Shown here piece after piece: positions 36,561 through 48,067 of a DNA stretch of 64,000 nucleotides; the first letter of the stretch is position 1; each line of letters begins with the position of its first letter. The stretch is from Panonychus citri. Its lineage: Eukaryota; Arthropoda; Arachnida; Trombidiformes; Tetranychidae. The position numbers and the translations under genes were made by a program. The stretch is taken from the NCBI RefSeq assembly GCF_014898815.1, contig NW_026515497.1, forward strand, positions 1,364,001 through 1,428,000. Reading direction: 5' to 3'. The notes below the pieces were generated by a model. It did no database searches. It was given only the letters and a program-made list of their open reading frames with translations, and was not told the DNA's origin.

Positions 36561-36848
36561 ACAGAGACTCTGTGGTTCTTAGAGATCAGCTTGAACTGGA
36601 GATGATCTTCATCATCTCTCCTGAAGAGAGAGAGAGACTTAGAACGTAATCTCTGTGCTCTCTCTCTCTTGAGATCAACTTCGAAGGCATCAGAACACGC
36701 GATGGGAAAAAAGTTTTAGTTCTAATACACAGTTCTTAGCATCTTCATCTTTTATCTTATGACTTTTTGCGAGAAAAAAAGCCTTTGCCTGAGACTCGGA
36801 GTTTGGGCAAGGCAGATGTCTTGAGATCGCTTTTCGTCCAAACGAAAA
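36561..36848. other. Cluster of strong inverted repeats, possible structured RNA
   Basis: This stretch is less AT-rich and contains consecutive perfect or near-perfect stems. They are ACAGAG-A-CTCTGT (36561-36573), GAGATGAT-CTTC-ATCATCTC (36599-36618), an 11-bp GA/CT stem closing a 21-base loop (36626-36668), GCCTT(T)GCC with GGCAAGGC (36781-36813), and TTTTCGT-CCAA-ACGAAAA (36831-36848). A further GATCGG-CTT-CCGATC lies near 37198. No protein or known RNA family was recognised. Confidence 0.35.
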
Positions 36849-37486
36849 AAAAGAAGGTGAAAAAAACTGGACTCTTCTTCTCTTTCTTTTTCTCTTTCAT
36901 CTACTCCTCCCTTTCTTCTTCCTCTTAGTCCATCTCTCCCTCTCCCTCTCCCTCTCCCTCTCTCTCTCTCTCTTTCTCTGTCTTTCATTCTCTCATTTCT
37001 TAGTCGTTTTCTTTTTGCTTATGCTCTGTTTCTGTTGTATGAGATGAACCATATGTCGGGACAGACGGAAACTCCTCTCTCCCCATCGCTCTCTCATCAT
37101 CTTCATCATTTGACCTAAGGTTTTATGCTTTTTTCAAGGTTTTCTTAAGGGAGTAACTACAAGATGCTCTCTCTCTCTCTCTCTCACCTCAACAATAGAT
37201 CGGCTTCCGATCGGCCTTTGCTTACGTCTTCGTGCTTTTTGGTCGAAAGGGTTAGTTGTTTGTTGTGAGAAAGATGATGATGATGAAAAGGAAGAGAGGG
37301 AGTGAGGGAGTTTAAACTGTTATTATTTTTCTGAAGAAAAAAAGAAAGGGTAAAGTTTCTTTCTCTTCTTTCCTCATCATCTTGGTTTTCTTTTGTCACC
37401 TTTATCTTCATCTTCTTATGGATCATTTAATATCCAGTTCCGGTGAAAACTCTTTACCGTTTTCTTTATTCCCAACCCTCTTCCTC

Positions 37487-37519
<33 letters not shown>

Positions 37520-38040
37520 TCATTATAACCATAATAATCTCCATCTTTTTAATCATCAACAACAAAATGAAAGAGAAAATGTTTTCCTCGAGTTTTCTAA
37601 CAAAACGCTAACATATGACACAAGGTGAAAGTGAAAGGGTTATGAATGAATAGAAATTGAATTAAAAGGTATCGAAAGAGTTAAGAGAGAAAAAAATAAT
37701 CTTTATCATCTTCATCTTCCATCCTCATCTTTTACGATTTCCTTCCGATTGCATTTTACTTTTATTTCATCAACAAAATAAATACATTTAACACTTCCTG
37801 TTGTTGTTGTTTGTTTGTTGTTCGTTGATTGTTGCTCTTTGGTTCCTCTTCAATGAGTTAATCAGCACAACAAGATCATCATCATCGTCATCTTTTTTAC
37901 TCCTTATGACCTTATCCTCGTAAAAACTGCTTGCTAAACCAAAGAGATTCAAAGTCTCAGGTCAAAAACATCGACTACATATGTGACCTTAACTTATATT
38001 TTCCTCTTTTCTTCATCATCATCATTTGGATCTCTTTCTT

Positions 38041-38077
<37 letters not shown>

Positions 38078-41000
38078 AAAGAAACGTCTTAGTTTACAGT
38101 CTTACCCATATTCATCATCCTCATCTTCCTCATCATCATCTTGCATCCCTTGTTGGTAGCATATGTGTTCCAGGTAAAATTAGTTTCCGTTCATCAAATG
38201 TTTTCCTCATCATTTTTACCATCACTTCCTCCATCCAAACAATGATGCAGATTTTTACCTAATCTGACCTTGACCCAGTCTCCAATATATACACACACAT
38301 TTGATTGTTATCCAAATTACCATTATCAAAGTGAATCAAATCAAACCAATTTAAATTAATCACACAATCAAACGTATACATAATGTCATCGTAATGACAA
38401 TCAAGATAAAATAATAAAAAAAACAATCTCATCATCAATTATTAGTTAATGTTAAACCAGACGCTTGTACTAGTTTAATTATAATGTTGATTTGTATCAT
38501 AATAATTGAAAAGCAATTGATATTATATTAATTACTTATATTGATTATGTTCATCAACAATTAACTGATGATTCCATTTTTAATCACAGTTAACTTTTAA
38601 CAGACAATTTTGTAGATGAAATAATAATAGAGCTTTGAAAATGTCTACACGATTATTAATGAATTAAACATTGGGAAAGAAAAAGAACTAAAAAAAAAAA
38701 GTTCTAAAAACAAATTGGACATTCTCAGCACGTACAACGTGATATGAATAAAGAAGTGGGAGGTTAAAGGGGAGACAAAGACATGGGAAGATGAAGATGA
38801 TAATAAGATGATAACAGTAAAACGCTAATGATTATGAAGATGATTAAGAGAGAAAAAGATGAAAAGAGAGTTCGATTGAAACTCTTTTGTACAAAGAAAA
38901 GGTTCTAGTTCGAGTTCGAGTTCGAGGCCCGTTAGATCTAGTTTACTATTCTTATGACCTCTTTTTCTGTTATTGTTAGAGTAATAAAAACTTTTCTTCT
39001 TCTTCATCTTCTTCCTCATTCGTCTTTCTCTTTATCTTCATCATCTTCTTCATCATTTTTGTTGCTTCTCTTTCTTCCTTGTTCACCTTTGACCTCAATA
39101 AAAATATCATATGTTATTTTTATCCACATTGATAATAGTCTAAGGGGTAACCAGGTGACCAGTTAACGGTAAACAATTTATTTGATTGTTGGATTAAAAA
39201 TAGTCCATTGGATTGAGTTGAATACTTAACTCGATGTTCCCGTTAGAATGACCAATGTCCAAGATCGAGAAAATAATTTTTTTTATTATCGAAATTGTTT
39301 CAAGTTTAGTTTTCTAATCTGATCTTCATTTGAGTTTTCAATTAATTATTGGTTAAGGTCAACGGTTATTATTATATGATAGTTATGCTGGTCTGCTGGT
39401 TTGTGTTAGTTTTTTGATTATTGGTGTTGATTGTTGATTGATTATTGATTCAATTACCTAATATCATATGTCCAAACTGACCTCTCGGGCCTTTTGTTTG
39501 CTATTTAACTACTAATCTAATAGTATTCAGGTTAATCTAATTTGATTTTCAATCATCACGCACACGAATTAATCATCATGATGATTGTAACTTAAATATA
39601 CAATTAACTATCATCACAAATATATCATGTTCAATGTTGTGATAATCAGATGAAATTGCAGCTTAACAATCAACTGATTATGATTAAATGATCAAGATAT
39701 TAACTATTAAAATAGTAGATTTATTTTTAAATGTTTCCATTGAGTTGAAATCAATTAATCAAACCAATTTTTGACAATTTCATCAATTACCTGTTGATGA
39801 AATTTGTCTAACAATTAAGTTATAATAAAAACAATGATGATGAAACTTTTTCAATCAATTGATTGGTTGATAATTAAAGATAAGCTGATTAACAAGTAAA
39901 TATGAAAATCAATAAGTTAACAATTAAGATGAGGATGAAGTGGATAATCATGAAGGTGATAAAATGACCAAAAGCCTAAGGAAATTAGGTCAACAAGAAA
40001 GATGACCAAAGGTAATTAAAAGATGATGACAAATGAAGATAAGATTTTTACAATGAAGATTAATTAATAATACTAATTGTGACCTTAGATTGTCGTTGAT
40101 TGTTGTTAATTGATTTGATTCTGTTTGTCAACAACGGACATTGGGAAAAAAGAAGCAAAGAAAATTAAAAAGAGTAGAAAAAGTTTTTCACTCTTTTTAT
40201 TTCAATCAACGAGTAACAATTTAACTAAATTACTTGAATCAACAAATCAACAATATAATCAAGAGCATTAACCATTGGTAATGATACACAATTAATCATC
40301 AACAATCAGTTGATTGTTGCAAGTAAACATCGTAAAGGGCAAGCAAAAAATACTAATTTTGTAACTTATTACAAATAAACAAACTGAAAGAGTAACAAAA
40401 ATTGATTTTTCAAGTTGATAAATTGTTGTTATTTTCTTGATTATGATCGTTGTTAAATCAACAATCAATTGTTTGATTGAGTAAATATAATAATATGATA
40501 ATTAAATGGCCATTTGATTGATTTAAAAACTGTAATTAGCTTTGGGTAAAGTTAATTAAATGTGTTTCACTCTAGAGGGACCAGAATTGTTATTAACCAT
40601 CAATATTGTTAAATTGAAATCGTAGTTAATTGTTGCATTTGGATTGACAGGAAATTTGAATAATTTTTCATATAAAGATGAAGATGATGATGAAATTCAA
40701 GATGAACTGTATTTTCATCCTCATCCTTCAATAAGATACAAAAGTAAACAAAAACATTGGATAACTTTGAGTGGGAGTTAATGTTATCATTATCATCAAC
40801 AATTTAACTCCAAGTGCTCTCATTCAAATAATCAAAGCTCATACTTAACACACTCAATCATCATCATCATAATCAAAATCATCTTCATCTTATTTACTTT
40901 AATCATCATCATGTTCATTATCATTTAATATGTTTATATAAACAGAATTTAAAGTTTACTTTAATCAAGATTGGAATTGGAAACAATTCAAATGAGAAAA

Positions 41001-43670
41001 TTTGGTTAATCAACAATTAACAGATTAAGATGATGATGGAGATTTTTCTCTCTTTTTTTTGTGAGAATCGTTTTAATATCATATTAGTTGGAATTAGAAA
41101 AAAAGAAACTGTTTTTTTCTCTCGATTTTTCATTCTCTCTCAATTTGAAGAACGTGTCTCTCTCTCACTCACTCTCTCACTTTCTCTCTAATTATTGTCA
41201 TCTTCATCTTCCCTCCTACTAAGCTCTTCATCATCTAATTATCCTGTTTGCCTCTTCATCTTCATCTCATGTCCAATTCACTTTTACCTTGATGATGACA
41301 AAAGGGAAGGAGATTATTTAATTTCTTTCCTCATCATCCTGATCATCATCCTGATCATCATCATCATCATCATGTTTATCATTGTCATCTTATAAACAAG
41401 GCAGATGATTATTGTTGCTATTTAGATTCAATCACTTTTTCCCGCTTCTTTTTTTCCCTCATCACTGATTATCATCATCATTTTTTATTAATCATTTTTT
41501 GGGTAAATTAATTCAATTATTACGAAAACCAGACTCTCTCACTCACTTACTTTGCCTCTCAAAATATATTATAATGATGATCAGATGATGATGATAATGA
41601 TGATAAGCATAAAAAAGAAGTGAAAGTTTCTATTACTAATAATGTTGGATGAAGATCAAATAACAGACAAATAACAGATTATTATCATCATTATCTTCAT
41701 CTTCATCATCATGATTATTATTAATATTCACATCTCATCATAATCTTTATCTCCATTGGATAATCCAGCTTTAAAGTAACAATTAAATCTATTGAGACAC
41801 AGTTAACTAATTATACGTTATTGTTAATGAATAAAAATCATTTTCTTTCAATGCAAAAAACAGTTTCATCCTCATCTCTTTTTTTTAATGTTACTCATTC
41901 ATGTTTGAAATTTTTTATCATCAATTTTTTAAGGTTTTCTTGTCTTTCTTTTGATGATGATGAAGATAATGAGGATAATGATGATAAGGATGAGGATAAA
42001 TGAGACTTGTTTTCTTGTTTTATTACAACAGAAAAAAGCATCTCATATGAATAAGATTGTCTCTTTGGGATGAGGAAATATGGATGAGAGAAGATGGAGA
42101 AATTAAGAAATGAATCTTGAAAGAAGAAGAAGATGAAGATGAAGAAGAAGAAGAAGAAAGTATCATTTAGGAAGATGAGGAAGATGATGATGAAGCCATT
42201 GGGGTGTGGAAGGTGGGGTGAGTTGAAAGAGAGAAATAAAGACAGAGGAAAACAATGGTGACAGGAAGAAGAGAGAGAGAGATGATGAAGGTAAAAAAGA
42301 AAGACTTTTAAAAGAAGTTGGTAAAAAAAGAAGATCTCCTCTTTCTTTTTCTCTTTCTTTTCTTTCTTTCTAGTGACATGTGACTCTTTCTTTTCTCTCT
42401 TCAATAATCATCATCATCATCTTCGTCTTGTTCGTCTTATGCTGCCTTACATCTGCCATAGAATTAGATGTATATGTTATACGATAAGAAAAAGAGCCTT
42501 GGGTGAGTCCAAGGAGGAAGAAAAGAAAATGAAAAGAACGAGAGAAAAGAAGAAAAAGAAAGAGACCATCTTCATCTTCGTCTTCTTCTCATCTTGGTCA
42601 TCCTCATCTTCTTAAAGCACATGTTCCATAGTAAATACTACAAAGCAGATGTCAGCTGATTGGAAAAGCTTTTTGTCCATTGAAGAAAAATAAAAACTTT
42701 TCTCTTATAAGTAACATCTTTGCTTCTTTACTTGTATCGGTTTCCACTGGACACTGGTCAAGACTTTTAAACATCTTACATGTAGATTTTTAAATGTCCA
42801 AAACAAATGGTTCCTTTTACCCTTTTAACTTTTACCTCTTGGTTTTTAACCTTTGCCACCTTGTCCACAATTGCAGCAGTTTGACCGGACCGATGGTCAG
42901 TGTTAAGAAACAATTAATTAGCCTTTTGCAAATTTGTTTAATTAACTATCAAGCAGCTGAGAGATGTTGATGTTTGATTTTGTTATTATCTTTGGTTCTG
43001 GTGTTGATGATGATTATTAATTGTTTACAATTAGTTGATTACTTTTATTACTTTGGTCTCATCTTAATTGTTGTTGATCAGGTCGCAGTTTGTTGAGTTG
43101 ATACCTGAAAGGAAATTAACTTAATTATTGTTATTTGTTATTGATTTAAGTTGATCATCAACTTTTACCATTTCCTTTTTTCTGATACGAAACAATTAAC
43201 TTTAACCAATTACCATTGGTAGTTATGATGATTTAGTTGATTTGGTTGATGATAATGATAATCAAGTTGTAACAATTAACTTTTATTAAAAACTCTCATT
43301 ATCTATCAGCTCTTTGAATGGTAAATCATTTACAATCATAATTATTATTAAATTATTATGCACCAATAAAGGGAAACCTTAATTGTAATTGTAATTGTCA
43401 ATCTTTCAAAATGATAAGTAAATTGTTAACTTTAAATTGTTGATATTTTTGTGCTTATTGAACTTTAAAAACCGGAAGGTGATGATGATGATTAACCGTA
43501 GGTCCGTTGGTGTGTGTGTACAATTGATATTGACAATGATGATTATAATTAGTGACTTCCTGATGATCAGTTGATTGTTATTAACATTTAACTGCATCAC
43601 TCTCACTCTCTCCCAATGGTGATAACTGTTTTTAACGGGAAAATGGCCTTTTGGCTTGAAACAGACTTTA

Positions 43671-43673
<3 letters not shown>
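36849..43673. other. Non-coding spacer
   Basis: No gene was recognised. Simple repeats include CT/CCCTCT tracts at 36940-36985, (CT)n at 38043-38076 and (ATC)n at 37500-37525. Open frames are low complexity. Confidence 0.5.
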
Positions 43674-43754
<81 letters not shown>

Positions 43755-44270
43755 GGGAACTTGAAGTGAAAGTGATTCTATTATCTATTTATATGGTAGA
43801 TCATTTTTAGGACTTTAAGGTCGCAGGTCGAGACCTTTTTCTTCCGGGATGGAAGATGAAAGTAGAAAGTTTTATCTTCTATTCCTTTGGATGAAAAAGA
43901 TACAATAGTTTTATTCACTTTCTCTTCTCTTCCTTTTTCATCCTCATCATTATCATCTCTTTCTCTCTCTTCTTCCTCATCCTCTATTCACTTTCTCTCT
44001 CACTCTTACTTTTATCAACCATATTGAACGTCTGGTGAAACTCTTAGCACGTACTAGTGACACGTGGATGCAAAGGACGTGCGTCTGTTTTTAAAATACA
44101 CGCGTCTGTTTCTTCAGGTAAGTGAAAGTATAAGATGATGAGGATGAGGATGAGGATGATAAAGATTATTGTTTGATTTGCTTTCGATTTTATAATCGAA
44201 TCCAAAGTTGGACAGAAGTTTTCGTTTTCCTTTCTTTTCTCTTTCTTTTCTCTTCCTTTTCTTTCTTATT

Positions 44271-44332
<62 letters not shown>
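43674..44332. repeat. Inverted pair of GA and CT microsatellites flanking an ACGTG-rich segment
   Basis: (GA)n of about 77 bases (43674-43750) and (CT)n of about 56 bases (44277-44332) are complementary and about 525 bases apart. Between them, 44046-44116 holds GCACGTAC, GACACGTGG and GGACGTGCG, then a repeated CGCGTCTGTTT, and ends CTTCAG/GTAAGT, a consensus splice donor. This could be a promoter and non-coding first exon, for example of Delta 4 kb downstream. No transcript evidence is available. Confidence 0.3.
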
Positions 44333-44335
<3 letters not shown>

Positions 44336-45576
44336 CCTCATTCTAAATTTGTTATTATGACGAATTAAATTAATTTAGTTTACTTGATTTGTGGTTAATT
44401 TTTCATAATTAATTTTCTCTGATTAGGTTGATTTCTTTGCACCGGATCTTGTTTTTTACTTTTCATTTTGGTTTTCATTTTGCTTCCGGTTGTTGTTGTT
44501 GTTTTTTCATTTGATTTTCTTGTCTAATTGTATTAATAATAATTTAGTTTGTGATGGTTAATCGCTGATTATTATTATGATTAGTGTATTATTATTATTA
44601 CAATTGACTGGATTAGTTAATTGGCAATTTGTCATCTTGATTGGTTCATTGATTTGTCTTTGCATTTGTAAGCTGTTTAATTTACCTTCCTGTCCAAACT
44701 GATAGAAACAATCAAATCTAATTGTTAATTGTTGTCCCTCTAATTTTTATAATCACAACTATCGAAGGTACAAATTTTAATGGTTATCATGACAATTAAA
44801 ACTAATTACAGTTACTGAATGTTACCGTTAATTGTTTTTGATTTAACTTTTCACTGGAATCGCAATTGGTTGCAAATCAAATGATTGAAAATAGACAATC
44901 AAAGATAATGTTGATCATTAATCTCTGCGTTTTTGTTTAATCAATTGTTGATTAATTGTGATAGACAATTAGACTAATCAGTAAATGACAAATACTTTAA
45001 GAAAATCAATGGAACCCAATTTATTATCAAACTTTTACAATTAATTTCAATCTGATGATAATTTGATATTTATAAGCGTGTCAGCTAATCACAATTAAAG
45101 GTCATCATTTATGATGATAATAATAATCCAGGTAAATGATGATGATGATGATAAATATGAAGATAAAAGAAAACATGTTGATCGTGAAAAAAAATTCGAA
45201 AATAAAAACCAGAAGGAACGAGGAAGAAGATTTAAATTCGATAATCTTTTCTATCATCATCCTTGAGGTAAATTGTGTTTCTATGATGATGGAAAGTGAG
45301 AGTAGCCCACATCCCGAAATTGAGGTGATGATGATGAGGTATCAAAAGAAGAGCACACGAGAGGAAGATAAAGAAAGAGAAAAAGAAAGGGAGAGAGAGA
45401 AAATCTTAATATAAATCGCAGATTTAACTTTATCATCAATCGTTTTAACAACAACATCTTATTGTTGTTATTTCCTAGATGATGATCATCATCATCTTCC
45501 TCCTTCCTCTTCCCCTCTCATCTTCTTGTGCAAGTTCCTATGGTGCCCGTGCCAATGTGCCTGTTGTTGTGTACAT

Positions 45577-45579
<3 letters not shown>

Positions 45580-45635
<56 letters not shown>

Positions 45636-46025
45636 ACTTTTATGTCTATGTACATGTGTGCGCGCGCGAGCTGTGTGTGTCTCTTGTTTACTCGCGTGCC
45701 GCGTGTTTAGCACGTTACAACCTTAAGGATCCATTTATGGTTTTTATCATCATCATCATTCAACAGCTGGATTAAGGCTGCCAATGTGTTAAAGCTGCTT
45801 CATATGTAAGTGAGTCGACACAGAGAGAGATCTTCCATCTCCCTCTCTGTGTCTCTTTCTCTCTGAAAATTTAAAGAAAGAGAAATAAGAAAGGAACAAG
45901 AAAGAAAAGAAAGAGAAAAGAAAGTAAGAAAAAGACAGATTGCTTTTTAAACGGAAACGATGCTTAATATTGTTCATCTGTTATCTAATCATGTATATAT
46001 TTTTCGTCTTCCTCTGTTAATTTTA

Positions 46026-46056
<31 letters not shown>

Positions 46057-46447
46057 ACTTTTATGTCTATGTACATGTGTGCGCGCGCGAGCTGTGTGTG
46101 TCTCTTGTTTACTCGCGTGCCGCGTGTTTAGCACGTTACAACCTTAAGGATCCATTTATGGTTTTTATCATCATCATCATTCAACAGCTGGATTAAGGCT
46201 GCCAATGTGTTAAAGCTGCTTCATATGTAAGTGAGTCGACACAGAGAGAGATCTTCCATCTCCCTCTCTGTGTCTCTTTCTCTCTGAAAATTTAAAGAAA
46301 GAGAAATAAGAAAGGAACAAGAAAGAAAAGAAAGAGAAAAGAAAGTAAGAAAAAGACAGATTGCTTTTTAAACGGAAACGATGCTTAATATTGTTCATCT
46401 GTTATCTAATCATGTATATATTTTTTTCGTCTTCCTCTGTTAATTTT

Positions 46448-46504
<57 letters not shown>
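45580..46504. repeat. 421-bp tandem duplication bounded by CT tracts
   Basis: A unit starting CTGTCACTTTTATGTC at 45631 recurs at 46052, nearly identical, and each copy ends in a (CT)n tract. CT tracts sit at 45580-45632, 46025-46053 and 46451-46504, suggesting duplication between microsatellites. Each unit contains a CpG-rich core (GTGTGCGCGCGCGAGC, then ACTCGCGTGCCGCGTG) that is unusual for this window. The open frames in it have no domain. Confidence 0.85.
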
Positions 46505-46507
<3 letters not shown>

Positions 46508-48067
46508 CTCTGTCTTTTTCTGTGTCTGTACGTTCCTTTGATTTGTTTTCTAGTTGATAGCAATTAAACATACACAGAGAAAAGGTAATGTGTTTTACCA
46601 GAAATCAAGTTAATTGTTGTTGTCTGGATTTGTTTTCATTTCTAGTAAAATATATTAACGAACTTGATTGTTACCATTGATTGTTGTTGATTTGTTTTTT
46701 TTGTCTCACTCAGTCTTATCTCCATAGACCCAGGCGGATATATTTACCTTCATCCGTTGGTTAATTTTGTTGTTATTAAATCAATTGATTCATTTTTTTA
46801 CTCTCCAATTAACGAGGCTGATTAACTGTTAATCTGTTTCAATGGTATTGGTTTCATTTAATTTTTTCCCTCTCATTATGATTAGTTGATTAGGTGATTT
46901 GTGATTACTTTGTATCTAATTGTTGCACATGGTTTAGTTTTCGGGTTTGCTGTTGATTGTTGAAAGATTTTTAAGAAAAATTCTTGTTAATTGTTAACCT
47001 AATTATCACGATTTCTTTCAAAGTTCTGTTTCTATTAGTCTCTAGATAAATTCTGGTTAACATGTTTGGCAGATTATAAATCTCATCAATTGAATTAGTA
47101 ATCAACTGGTCAAGTTTTGGTACTAATTGAGAGCTAATTGTTACTTCTAGAGGAAAAAAGTTGATCGGTCTATTACTTTGTCAGAAAGTAAATTAGTGTT
47201 AATTGTTGATCCGGTTTTCTTTTTAAAAAAAGATACAAGTTTCCCTTGGAATTGTCAAAAAAAAAAGGATTAACCAGATTAACTCGAGACCATTTTTCTT
47301 GTTGTTTTTCCGGTGGAATTAAGAAACTAAGTCGGAAAATTGGACATTCACAAAGAAAATTTTCTATTATAAGAACAATTAACTCGTAATTAGATAAAGT
47401 GATTCGATAAAACTGTATTTCCTTCTAACATGTTGTATTCAAATGTTTTCGTAAATCTAATTAACTAAAAGTTTTTAATTCTTCGCCAGGGTTACCCCTT
47501 CTCTCGGCAGATGGCGCTTTTTCTCAGAAGGCGGAGTTTCGATTATGTTGAAAACTTTTTCTCTCTTTACTTTTGACTCTTTGAAAATCAGTTCAACTTT
47601 TGCCTCCGTTAGTTTAACCTCACAATTTATGTTCTCAATTTTTTTTTCTTATTCTTCTCTCTAGTTGCTTGTTGATTTTCTCTTTCTTTTTCTTTCTCTT
47701 TCTCTTTCTCATCATCATCATCATCTTCTGCTCTCTTTTTCCAATCTGTCCATCTTTTCTCTCAACGTCGTTTTCTTCTCAATCGTCTTAGTGTGTTGAT
47801 CGTTTGATCTTCAATCTTTTTTTCTTCTTTTGGATTTTTTCGTGGTTGTTTATTATTCTCTCTCGCCTGTGAATTTATTTATGTGTGTCTTTTGCCTTCT
47901 GCTTTTTTCCTCACAATCATCTTACCTTCATCATCTTCTCCATCATCAACACCATCACCATCGACAATATTTATATTACAAGAATTGAAAATCATCACGT
48001 TCTCTTGATTCTTTTTTTGTCTTTGTCCAAAAAAAAGTCCTTCTCATAACCACACACATTAACCAAT
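46505..48067 (+). promoter_or_regulatory. Delta upstream region and 5' UTR
   Basis: Non-coding sequence before the Delta start. A CTCF-like TCGGCAGATGGCGCT lies at 47504-47518 with a weaker copy at 47522-47536. An arthropod initiator-like TCAGT occurs about 70 bases further on (near 47589). The transcript start was not determined. 47,700-48,060 is C/T-rich, as expected of a leader. Confidence 0.35.

Noticed and set aside
41895..42404. 169-codon minus-strand frame
   Set aside because: Phe/Leu/Ser-rich low complexity from GAA/TTC-rich DNA; no recognisable protein.
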